Shown: positions 15,667-21,696 of the stretch, piece by piece
How the letters are laid out: the number at the start of each line of letters is the position of its first letter
How positions within the stretch are numbered: position 1 is the stretch's first letter
Made by a program: the position numbers and the translations under genes
Notes under the pieces: model-generated
The model's input: only the letters and a program-made list of their open reading frames with translations
Told to the model about the DNA's origin: nothing
Databases searched by the model: none
Source: Erysipelotrichaceae bacterium UBA2227
GTDB lineage: Bacteria; Bacillota_I; Bacilli_A; Erysipelotrichales; Erysipelotrichaceae
NCBI GenBank assembly: GCA_002348095.1
Contig: DDYT01000060.1
Coordinates: 1 to 21,696, forward strand
Reading direction: 5' to 3'
Length of the DNA: 21,696 nucleotides

Positions 15667-16231
15667 ATCGCTTTGGGAGGTAAAGCCTCTGGTGTTCAGT
15701 GATTTTCTTGAACGGCTCGATTACGGTCACGCACCGCATTGGGCCGGCTGTTACTGCCGTTTTTATCACACCGATGTGGATTTTGATGCGTGGAAGATCC
15801 GGGCTCCGCATGAGAATAAAACCGAAGCGATCAATGCCATCGAAAAACGAAAAATGCACGGTTTTTTGGCTTTTGACGAAGAAAAATGCATCGGCTGGCT
15901 CAATGCCAATGATGCATCCTCGTTTATCCGGTTGAAAAACTTCCTGCCCCCTTCGATTGAAGGAAAAAAAGTTGCGATTACCATATGTTTTGTGATCGAT
16001 CCTCATTATCGAAACCAGAAAGTAGCCACACGTTTACTTGAAACCGCTATCTCATTTTACCGGGATCTGGGTTATGACGGAATGATGGCTGCTCCCATCG
16101 AGACCGAAGGTTCTTTCGATCTGAAATACCGCGGTACTCTGGCGATGTATGAAAAGCTCGGTTACTCCGTCATTGAAAAAATTGATAAGTTAAGCGTCTG
16201 TTATCTCGACTTCCATAAAATCGATCAGTAA
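15650..16231 (+). CDS. GNAT-family N-acetyltransferase
   Basis: This protein of about 193 residues has the acetyl-CoA binding motif A in VIDPHYRNQKVATRLLETAI, preceded by a beta strand (VAITICFVID). It ends with the usual motif B region (YRGTLAMYEKLGYSVIEK). The N-terminal part contains HWAGCYCRFYH and IGWLNAND, a pattern seen in a group of uncharacterised GNAT proteins. Start choice is uncertain: in-frame ATGs occur at 15638, 15650 and 15656 and none has a strong ribosome binding site. All three lie inside the end of the preceding reductase gene, which suggests translational coupling. Its substrate is unknown. Its 3' end overlaps the convergent hemW gene by 42 bp. Confidence 0.82.
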   Translation: MNMNIKSLWEVKPLVFSDFLERLDYGHAPHWAGCYCRFYHTDVDFDAWKIRAPHENKTEAINAIEKRKMHGFLAFDEEKCIGWLNANDASSFIRLKNFLPPSIEGKKVAITICFVIDPHYRNQKVATRLLETAISFYRDLGYDGMMAAPIETEGSFDLKYRGTLAMYEKLGYSVIEKIDKLSVCYLDFHKIDQ

Positions 16232-17311
16232 ATCATGCAGAAACAATCGGCCTTCAGCACTGGCCGTCAAATGGGTGTCGCTGAGTTTCAGCCACCCTTT
16301 TTTTGTGTTTTTTTCGATTGCCCCAAAAAATACGTCTGGGATATCCTTAGCAAACCGGTCAGAAAAAATTTTTCGCTCGATCCCGGCTTTCAGTCGCAAT
16401 CCCATCATGACGAACTCAAACATTTCATCTTCAAGACTAAGAACGATTTCCTCATCATATCGGATACCTTCACTCAGATAGCGGTGAATGTTTTTACTGA
16501 CCGTATAACGGCGGTGGTTTTCTTTGCCGCTGGCACCCGGTCCGATGGCAGCGAAGTCATCGTAATGCCAGTAGGTCAGGTTGTGACGGCTTTCTTTGTT
16601 ATCCAGAGAGAAATTACTGATTTCGTAATGGTCATACCCTGCTGCTGAAAGCATATCTATGGCAAGCTGATAAAATTCTCCTTCGAGGGAATTGTCCACA
16701 CTTGAAAGGTGCTTGCGTCCGAAAGCCGAGTTGGGTTCAATAGTCAGTGCATACAATGAAACATGCGGCAGCTTCTGGTCGATCATCCATTGAATCGTTT
16801 CCTGAAAATCGCTGACCGTCTGCGTCGGCAAACCATACATTCCATCAGCAGAAATATTATCGATGCCGTTTTCTCTCAGCTGTCTGATAACATTCTCTGC
16901 ATCCTGCAAGGAATGTTTCCGTCCGATCAGCTGAAGAAGTCTGGATTGCACGGATTGAACGCCCAAGGAAACCCGGTTGACTCCGAACTTTGCACATAAA
17001 CGGATTTTGTCTTCACTGAAATTTTCGGGATTGGCTTCAATCGTCAGTTCTGCGTCCGCAGTTAAAAACGGTTGGATCGCCAACAGTACTTCCTCAAGCA
17101 GATCCAATGTCAATGCAGTGGGTGTCCCTCCGCCGATATAGACGGATTTGAACATTTGTCCCTGTCGTAAGGATAAATCTTCCTTAAAACGCACCACAAA
17201 GCGTTTGGCAAGGTCTTGATGATACCCGACCCGCACAAAATCACAGTAAGCACATATATGCGCACAAAACGGGATATGAATATAGAGAGAGATCGGGTTA
17301 TTGGTTTCCAT
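16190..17311 (-). CDS. hemW: Radical SAM heme chaperone HemW (oxygen-independent coproporphyrinogen oxidase-like)
   Basis: Taking the ATG at 17311 gives 373 residues beginning METNNPISLYIHIPFC. The radical-SAM cluster motif C-x3-C-x2-C is C16, C20 and C23 (FCAHICAYCDF). It is followed by SVYIGGGTPTAL, ELTIEANPENF, VNRVSLGVQS, the HemN/HemW motif ADGMYGLPTQT, and a C-terminal HemN-like winged region (KKGWLKLSDTHLTASAEGRLF). HemW proteins bind and deliver heme rather than oxidise coproporphyrinogen; no other heme genes are visible. The longer frame to 17350 is less likely because residues before METNN are not part of the family pattern. It overlaps mazG by 14 nt and is probably coupled to it. 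The last 42 bp overlap the acetyltransferase gene, and two A7 tracts occur near 16298-16314. Confidence 0.93.
   Translation of the reverse strand: METNNPISLYIHIPFCAHICAYCDFVRVGYHQDLAKRFVVRFKEDLSLRQGQMFKSVYIGGGTPTALTLDLLEEVLLAIQPFLTADAELTIEANPENFSEDKIRLCAKFGVNRVSLGVQSVQSRLLQLIGRKHSLQDAENVIRQLRENGIDNISADGMYGLPTQTVSDFQETIQWMIDQKLPHVSLYALTIEPNSAFGRKHLSSVDNSLEGEFYQLAIDMLSAAGYDHYEISNFSLDNKESRHNLTYWHYDDFAAIGPGASGKENHRRYTVSKNIHRYLSEGIRYDEEIVLSLEDEMFEFVMMGLRLKAGIERKIFSDRFAKDIPDVFFGAIEKNTKKGWLKLSDTHLTASAEGRLFLHDLLIDFMEVEITDA
16273..16314 (+). terminator. Plus-strand intrinsic terminator inside hemW coding sequence
   Basis: GGGTG-(TC bulge)-GCTGA-GTT-TCAGC-CACCC forms a 10-bp stem with a 2-nt bulge and 3-nt loop, followed by T7, GTG and T7. 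It is about 40 nt after the acetyltransferase stop codon and is the obvious end of the plus-strand operon. It lies wholly within the hemW coding region, antisense to it. Confidence 0.8.
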
Positions 17312-17573
17312 ACTTCTGATGAACTTTCTCGATTTTCTGTTCGATGACATTTCGATAGTCTAGTCCGGCATCGCTGCAAAGGGTAATCGCATACATCAAA
17401 ACATCTGCGACCTCATCCATGATTTCCCCTTGGTCCGCGTCAGGTTTACTGACGGCTGCCAAAAGCTCCCCAGCCTCCACAAATACCGATTTGGCTAAAA
17501 TCAGCGGCGTGTCGCTTTTCTGCCAACCGTATCGCGCCCTCATCAGTTCAATTTTTTTTGCTGTATCATCCAT
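17298..17573 (-). CDS. MazG-like nucleotide pyrophosphohydrolase
   Basis: With the ATG at 17573 this is a 91-residue protein (MDDTAKKIELMRARYGW). It carries the helical MazG metal-binding pattern: VEAGELLAAV (E-x2-E) followed by EIMDEVADVLMYA (E-x3-D). Such single-domain all-alpha NTP pyrophosphohydrolases cleave non-canonical or excess nucleoside triphosphates to the monophosphate. An upstream ATG at 17591 overlaps a perfect extended -10 box and so should not be in the message. The start at 17573 has GGTGAT 4 nt upstream. It heads a two-gene unit with hemW. Confidence 0.82.
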   Translation of the reverse strand: MDDTAKKIELMRARYGWQKSDTPLILAKSVFVEAGELLAAVSKPDADQGEIMDEVADVLMYAITLCSDAGLDYRNVIEQKIEKVHQKYGNQ

Positions 17574-17589
17574 TTTTATCACCAGTGCC

Positions 17590-17598
17590 ATTATAACA
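17590..17598 (-). promoter_or_regulatory. Extended -10 promoter of mazG-hemW
   Basis: On the minus strand TGTTATAAT is a perfect extended -10, directly abutting the T-tract of the tpl terminator. The predicted start near 17583 leaves a leader of only about 10 nt, which decides the mazG start codon at 17573. Confidence 0.6.
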
Positions 17599-17622
17599 AA
17601 AAAATCCCCGTTTGGGGATTTT
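17598..17622 (-). terminator. Intrinsic terminator of tpl
   Basis: On the minus strand AAAATCCCC-AAAC-GGGGATTTT forms a stem of 4 G-C and several A-T pairs with a 4-nt loop, ending in T7. It begins 2 nt after the tpl stop codon. The hairpin is nearly symmetric but the opposite strand lacks a clear T-tract use. Confidence 0.88.
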
Positions 17623-17624
17623 GC

Positions 17625-18998
17625 TTACAGCGGTTTGAAGCGGGCGTTAAAGAAACGCAGCATCGGCGGTTCATATACAAACTGCAGTCCGGGGATCTGC
17701 TCACGGTTATTATACAGTCGGATCACCGCATCAGCAACCAGATCCATATGCGCATACGTATATACCCTGCGCGGGATCGTCAGTCGGACCAGTTCAAGTT
17801 TCGGACGGTGATGTTCGCCGGTTTCTTTGTTCCGCCCGGCTGAGACGATGCCCCGTTCCATGCTTCGGACACCCGATTCGATGTATAAATGAGCGGCCAG
17901 GGTTTGGGCCGGAAGTTGATCCTGTGTCAGATGCGGTAAAAACTTGCGTGCGTCCAAGAATACGGCGTGACCGCCGATAGGCTGTACGACCGGTACACCG
18001 GCCGCTATAAGCTGTTCACCCAAATATGCGACCTGCTCGACCCGATGGGAAATATAGGCATAATCCACCGATTCTTTGATTCCGATGGCCATCGCTTCCA
18101 TGTCGCGCCCGGCCATACCGCCATAAGAGGGCATGCCTTCAAAAACGACGACCAGTTCCTTGCTTCTGGCAAAAAGTTCGTCACTGTTCATCGCCAAAAA
18201 TCCGCCGATATTGACCATGCAGTCTTTCTTTCCCGACATCGTTGCTCCGTCACCGTAACTCATCATTTCCAACAGGATATCTTTGATGGATACGTGCTTA
18301 TACCCCTCTTCACGTTTTTTAATGAAGTACGCATTTTCTACGCAGCGGGTAGCATCAAAGAAGATTTCAATGCCGTGGGTATGACACAGCGCACTTACTT
18401 CACGTATATTTTGCATCGAGACCGGTTGACCGCCGGCCAGATTGACGGTTACGGCCAGACAAACATACGGGATCCGTTCGACACCGAATTCATCGATCAG
18501 ATTCTGAAGTTTATTGAGATCGATGTTGCCTTTAAACGGATGAACGGCTTGGGAGTCATGAGCTTCATCGATGATGACATCCTTAAAAATCCCGCCATTG
18601 GCTTCCTGATGATATCTTGTAGTCGTAAAATACATGTTTCCGGGAATGATATCGCCCGGTTTTATTTTCAATCGCGATAACAGGTTTTCTGCGCCGCGAC
18701 CCTGATGGGTCGGCACCATGTGTCTGAACCCGTAAAACTCTTTAACCGTAGCATCCAAATGTAAAAAGTTACGGCTGCCCGCATATGCCTCATCTCCGAC
18801 CATCATCCCTGCCCACTGGCGGTCACTCATCGCAGTCGTTCCGGAATCCGTCAGAAGGTCGATATATACATCCTCACTTTTGAGAAGAAACGTGTTATAC
18901 CCTGCCTCTTCCATCGCTTTCTGACGCTCTTCTTTGGTCATGGTTTTCATCATTTCGACCACTTTGATACGAAACGGTTCTGCCGGATAGTTTTTCAT
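17625..18998 (-). CDS. tpl: Tyrosine phenol-lyase (beta-tyrosinase)
   Basis: This 457-residue PLP enzyme splits L-tyrosine into phenol, pyruvate and ammonia. The whole length follows the tyrosine phenol-lyase pattern (NYPAEPFRIK at the N-terminus, YNTFLL, DSGTTAMSD, PTHQGRGAENLL). Counting residues, every key position of the Citrobacter enzyme is present one number higher: Y72, T125, D215, PLP lysine K258 in SGKKD, and F449. The tyrosine-specific arginine is R382 in SMERGIVSAG. Tryptophanases have a different sequence around that arginine, so indole formation is not expected. The start has an AAGGAG site. The gene stands alone between a cre-controlled promoter and its own terminator, and separates lepA from mazG-hemW. 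The products would feed pyruvate fermentation and release phenol. Confidence 0.96.
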   Translation of the reverse strand: MKNYPAEPFRIKVVEMMKTMTKEERQKAMEEAGYNTFLLKSEDVYIDLLTDSGTTAMSDRQWAGMMVGDEAYAGSRNFLHLDATVKEFYGFRHMVPTHQGRGAENLLSRLKIKPGDIIPGNMYFTTTRYHQEANGGIFKDVIIDEAHDSQAVHPFKGNIDLNKLQNLIDEFGVERIPYVCLAVTVNLAGGQPVSMQNIREVSALCHTHGIEIFFDATRCVENAYFIKKREEGYKHVSIKDILLEMMSYGDGATMSGKKDCMVNIGGFLAMNSDELFARSKELVVVFEGMPSYGGMAGRDMEAMAIGIKESVDYAYISHRVEQVAYLGEQLIAAGVPVVQPIGGHAVFLDARKFLPHLTQDQLPAQTLAAHLYIESGVRSMERGIVSAGRNKETGEHHRPKLELVRLTIPRRVYTYAHMDLVADAVIRLYNNREQIPGLQFVYEPPMLRFFNARFKPL

Positions 18999-19030
18999 GT
19001 AAATCTCCTTTTTTGTTCACTCTACCTATT

Positions 19031-19059
19031 ACTTTACTCAGCGATGTAAGCGCTGTCAA
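19031..19059 (-). promoter_or_regulatory. Promoter of tpl
   Basis: On the minus strand a perfect -35 TTGACA, a 17-nt spacer and TAAAGT (4 of 6) are found. The predicted start is near 19024, giving a leader of about 25 nt that carries the AAGGAG ribosome binding site. Confidence 0.65.
19045..19058. promoter_or_regulatory. cre (CcpA) operator overlapping the tpl promoter
   Basis: TGTAAGCGCTGTCA matches the cre consensus TGWAANCGNTNNCA at all defined positions. It overlaps the -35 box and spacer of the tpl promoter, the usual layout for repression. It is expected to shut off tyrosine breakdown while preferred sugars are available. Confidence 0.8.
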
Positions 19060-19115
19060 TAAAGTTAGGACATGTAAATAATGAGAATAAAAAGAAAACA
19101 TATTCATAAAAATGT

Positions 19116-19139
19116 AAAAAAAAGCGGGTATTCCCGCTT
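19116..19139 (-). terminator. Intrinsic terminator of lepA
   Basis: On the minus strand AAGCGGG-AATA-CCCGCTT forms a 7-bp stem followed by T6 or more. The stem includes the first two bases of the lepA stop region, so the gene and hairpin overlap. Confidence 0.9.
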
Positions 19140-20940
19140 ATTCTTCATCCATGGAAAGTACAGCCATAAACGCTTCTTGCGGGACTTCGACACTGCCGAC
19201 CTGCTTCATGCGCTTCTTGCCTTCTTTTTGCTTTTCCAACAGCTTTTTCTTCCGGGTGATATCCCCGCCATAACATTTCGCCAACACATTTTTACGCAGC
19301 GCTTTTATATCTGAGCGGGCAATGATCTTGTTATTGATCGCTGCCTGAATCGGAATTTCAAACTGCTGCCGCGGGATCAGTTTGCGCATTTTCTCGGTGA
19401 TAGCTTTACCGCGACCGTAAGCGAAATCACGATGGACGATGGTCGATAAGGCATCGACCACTTCCGAGTTGAGCAAGATTTCCATTTTGACCAGTTTGGA
19501 CTCGTAATATCCATCCAGCTCATAATCATAGGATGCATACCCTTTGGTCGCCGATTTTAACCGGTCAAAGAAATCGTAGACGATTTCTCCCAAGGGCAGC
19601 AGGTAGTGCAAATGCATGCGTCCGGCATCGATTGCCACCATTTCTTTATAAATCCCGCGTTTTTTCTGACACAGATCCATGACCGGGCCGACAAATTCGG
19701 TCGGAACCATGATGGTCGCATTGACAAACGGTTCTTCCATATGATGAATCTTTTGTACATCAGGCAACAGCGACGGATTGTCCACCGAAACCATCGAGCC
19801 ATCGGTCATATAGGCATGATAAACGACTGACGGGGCGGTGGCAATAAGTGAGAGATTGTATTCACGTTCCAGTCTTTCCTGGACAACATCCATATGCAAC
19901 AACCCTAAAAATCCGCATCTGAAACCAAATCCGAGAGCTTGGGATGTTTCGGCCTCATACTTTAAGGAAGCATCATTTAGCTGAAGTTTTTCAAGGGCGT
20001 CGCGAAGATCATTGTATCGGTTCGACTCGGTGGGATATAAACCGCAAAACACCATAGAGTTCAAGGTTCTGTATCCCGGCAGCGGTTCACTGGCACCGTG
20101 CTGCGCAAAGGTGATCGTATCGCCGACGTGGACATCTTTGACCGATTTGATGCTTGCGGCGATCCAGCCGACTTCTCCGCAGCTCAGGGAAGTGCGTTTG
20201 ACTTCCTTAGGTGTGCGGATACCGCATTCTATGACTTCATAAACTGCATTGGTGGCCATAAAGCGGATTTTGTCTCCGATTTTCACGGTACCTTCTTTGA
20301 TCCGGACATATGCGATGACACCGCGATAAGAATCGTATAATGAATCAAACACCAAGGCTTTCAGCGGGGCAGTGGGATCTCCTTTGGGCGGCGGCACTTT
20401 GGCTACGATCGCTTCAAGGACCTGATCGACATTAAGACCGGTTTTCGCACTAATCTGCGGAGCATCTATGGCTTCCAAACCGATGACATTTTCGATTTCT
20501 TCGATTACACGAATCGGATCGGCAGCCGGCAGATCGACCTTGTTGATAACCGGGATGATTTCAAGATTGTTATCAAGTGCCAGATACACATTGGCCAAGG
20601 TCTGTGCTTCAATTCCTTGAGAAGCATCGACAACCAAGACGGCTCCCTCGCATGCAGCCAGAGAACGGGACACTTCATACGTAAAATCCACATGTCCCGG
20701 AGTATCGATCAGATGGAAAATATAGTCATTTCCGTCATTGGCGGTATACTTGAGCTGAACGGCATTGAGTTTGATGGTTATGCCACGCTCCCGCTCCAGA
20801 TCCAGTGTATCGAGTATCTGATCCATCATATCGCGGTTATCGATCGTTTTTGTCATTTCCAAAATACGGTCAGCCAAGGTAGACTTCCCGTGATCGATAT
20901 GCGCGATAATGGAAAAATTTCGGATAAATTTCTGGTTCAT
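19138..20940 (-). CDS. lepA: Translation elongation factor 4 (LepA), GTPase
   Basis: Taking the ATG at 20940 gives 600 residues, the normal LepA length. The GTPase motifs are AHIDHGKST at about 13-21, RGIT near 52, DTPGH at 79-83 and NKVD at 133-136. LepA-specific parts follow: the G' and domain II region, GFRCGFLGLLHMDVVQERLEREYN, and the C-terminal domain with GRGKAITEKMRKLIPRQQFEIPIQA and ending in a lysine-rich region (ITRKKKLLEKQKEGKKRMK). It acts on the ribosome, affecting translocation or subunit assembly under stress. An upstream ATG at 20967 overlaps the -10 box and lacks a ribosome binding site, whereas 20940 has AAAGGA. In Bacillus-type genomes hemW follows directly; here tpl and mazG intervene. 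Confidence 0.98.
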   Translation of the reverse strand: MNQKFIRNFSIIAHIDHGKSTLADRILEMTKTIDNRDMMDQILDTLDLERERGITIKLNAVQLKYTANDGNDYIFHLIDTPGHVDFTYEVSRSLAACEGAVLVVDASQGIEAQTLANVYLALDNNLEIIPVINKVDLPAADPIRVIEEIENVIGLEAIDAPQISAKTGLNVDQVLEAIVAKVPPPKGDPTAPLKALVFDSLYDSYRGVIAYVRIKEGTVKIGDKIRFMATNAVYEVIECGIRTPKEVKRTSLSCGEVGWIAASIKSVKDVHVGDTITFAQHGASEPLPGYRTLNSMVFCGLYPTESNRYNDLRDALEKLQLNDASLKYEAETSQALGFGFRCGFLGLLHMDVVQERLEREYNLSLIATAPSVVYHAYMTDGSMVSVDNPSLLPDVQKIHHMEEPFVNATIMVPTEFVGPVMDLCQKKRGIYKEMVAIDAGRMHLHYLLPLGEIVYDFFDRLKSATKGYASYDYELDGYYESKLVKMEILLNSEVVDALSTIVHRDFAYGRGKAITEKMRKLIPRQQFEIPIQAAINNKIIARSDIKALRKNVLAKCYGGDITRKKKLLEKQKEGKKRMKQVGSVEVPQEAFMAVLSMDEE

Positions 20941-20965
20941 AAAAATCCTTTCAAAAGCATAACAC

Positions 20966-20974
20966 ATTATAACA
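20966..20974 (-). promoter_or_regulatory. Extended -10 promoter of lepA
   Basis: On the minus strand TGTTATAAT is a perfect extended -10, identical to the mazG promoter. Transcription from about 20959 gives a leader of about 19 nt with AAAGGA. Confidence 0.6.
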
Positions 20975-21029
20975 AAACAAGGGCATAAAAAAAAGACTTA
21001 CAGTAAAATTTGATATGAGTAAGAAATGC

Positions 21030-21056
21030 AAAGAAAAGCGCTGCCTGAGGCAACGC
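21030..21056 (-). terminator. Intrinsic terminator of the upstream membrane-protein gene
   Basis: On the minus strand GCGTTGCC-TCA-GGCAGCGC forms an 8-bp stem with one T-G wobble and a 3-nt loop, followed by TTTTCTTT. It lies 14 nt after the stop codon of the gene at 21070. Confidence 0.75.
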
Positions 21057-21069
21057 ATATATAATCCGG

Positions 21070-21669
21070 TTATTGCGTAAGCAACCGATACGTCACATTG
21101 AAAGTTTCATCCTGGATAAAGAATACTCCGCCACTGTCAAACAGATGCAAAGTGTGTGTCTTTCCTTCGGAATCAACGGCCGAAAAGATTGCTATCGAGC
21201 GGATACGAAGTGCATATTCGACGACCAGGCTCGGAGATCTCGAAATCAGTTCTTTTACGAAGTCTTCACTGCCCTCCTCAACATAAATCAGCTGCTCAAG
21301 TGATAAGGTCAAAACCATGTTGCTTACTTCGGCATGTGCACGCATGTCATAATTGGTTTTTTCGTCCGTTTCCGGTGGATTGTTCTTATTGATGGCAGCA
21401 AACTTGTCAATGTTATCCTGAAGTACGACAAAGGCACCTTCATTGACATTTTTTGCGAGGTCATCAAACTGCGGTGTATTGGTCAAAAGCAAAGCTGCGG
21501 CTAACAACGAAAGAGCAGCTCCCTGAAACCAAAACATCGGAGTCTTGAGCAATTCATATTTGCGGCTGGTTTTAAAAGACAGACGTTTCTGCCACAAATA
21601 ACTGCGGATAATCTGAATCAGCATCCAAATGACGCCGACGATCAGAATCAGCCAAGATAGTTCTTTCAT
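21070..21669 (-). CDS. Uncharacterised membrane protein with two N-terminal TM segments
   Basis: I do not recognise this 199-residue protein. It has two hydrophobic helices (about residues 4-22 and 45-63) separated by a short basic loop (LWQKRLSFKTSRKYELLK). A soluble C-terminal domain of about 135 residues follows, with alternating hydrophobic and acidic stretches and a beta-rich end (GKTHTLHLFDSGGVFFIQD, then FNVTYRLL). By the positive-inside rule the loop is probably cytoplasmic and the large domain outside. The ATG at 21669 has no good ribosome binding site in the 27 nt visible upstream, so the start is uncertain. It has its own terminator before lepA. No cysteine or catalytic motif stands out. 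Confidence 0.7.
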   Translation of the reverse strand: MKELSWLILIVGVIWMLIQIIRSYLWQKRLSFKTSRKYELLKTPMFWFQGAALSLLAAALLLTNTPQFDDLAKNVNEGAFVVLQDNIDKFAAINKNNPPETDEKTNYDMRAHAEVSNMVLTLSLEQLIYVEEGSEDFVKELISRSPSLVVEYALRIRSIAIFSAVDSEGKTHTLHLFDSGGVFFIQDETFNVTYRLLTQ

Positions 21670-21696
21670 GCTATCGTATTATCAATTTAGGTTAGT

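Noticed and set aside
16150..16215. Possible hemW terminator (GATAA/TTATC stem followed by T6 on the minus strand)
   Set aside because: The stem is only 5 A-T-rich pairs with a 12-nt loop, too weak to call.
17967..18680. Plus-strand open frame of about 237 codons antisense to tpl
   Set aside because: Composition mirrors the complementary tpl codons; tpl is strongly supported over its full length.
17625..18998. Tryptophanase as an alternative identity for the tpl product
   Set aside because: The SMERG arginine region and all counted active-site positions follow tyrosine phenol-lyase, not tryptophanase.
20984..21025. T8 run on the minus strand preceded by CTTAC/GTAAG between lepA and its upstream gene
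   Set aside because: Only a 5-bp stem with a large loop, and a better terminator already precedes it at 21030-21056.
1..21696. High frequency of GATC/ATCGAT-like words
   Set aside because: They fall mostly inside coding regions and fit frequent Asp/Ile codons (GAT, ATC) rather than a repeat element or origin.

Overview
The window (about 21.7 kb) reads as chromosomal DNA of a low-to-medium GC anaerobic Firmicute (Bacillota). Supporting signs are strong AGGAGG-type ribosome binding sites, CcpA-type cre operators, extended -10 promoters, intrinsic hairpin-plus-T terminators and amino-acid fermentation genes. The PNPase N-terminus and the absence of sporulation genes beside lepA would fit an Erysipelotrichia-like lineage, but that placement is only a guess. 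Nearly everything is on the minus strand; one two-gene unit is on the plus strand. There is no stretch over 300 bases without a gene, and I saw no tRNA, CRISPR array or insertion sequence.

Region 1 (1-9310). The 5' part of pnp (running off the window) is preceded by a seven-gene, tightly overlapping minus-strand operon for oxidative ornithine fermentation. In transcription order it is ord, ortA, ortB, oraS, oraE, a MutL/GlmL-type ATPase and orr. Together they convert L-ornithine to D-ornithine (Orr), to 2,4-diaminopentanoate (OraSE, adenosylcobalamin plus PLP), to 2-amino-4-oxopentanoate (Ord), and to alanine plus acetyl-CoA (OrtAB). A near-consensus cre site lies just upstream of ord.

Region 2 (9318-14356). 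A TetR-family regulator, an RND membrane-fusion (adaptor) protein and an RND permease form an overlapping operon with terminators on both sides. Directly upstream of it is rpsO. rpsO and pnp are commonly neighbours, so about 13 kb of accessory metabolism and efflux genes lies between them here.

Region 3 (14365-17573). rpsO is divergent from a plus-strand pair: a 3-hydroxyisobutyrate-dehydrogenase-type reductase and a GNAT acetyltransferase. The acetyltransferase converges on hemW and overlaps it tail to tail by 42 bp. The plus-strand terminator lies inside the hemW coding sequence. hemW is co-transcribed with a small MazG-like pyrophosphohydrolase gene.

Region 4 (17598-21696). A tyrosine phenol-lyase gene has a TTGACA promoter overlapped by a perfect cre site. 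Upstream of it are lepA and a two-TM-segment membrane protein of unknown function. lepA and hemW, often adjacent in Firmicutes, are split here by tpl and mazG.

Common thread: both amino-acid catabolic units (ornithine and tyrosine) sit between housekeeping genes, and both carry cre-like operators. This suggests carbon-catabolite control of a switch from sugar to amino-acid fermentation. At several junctions the hairpin terminator of one unit abuts or overlaps the promoter of the next.
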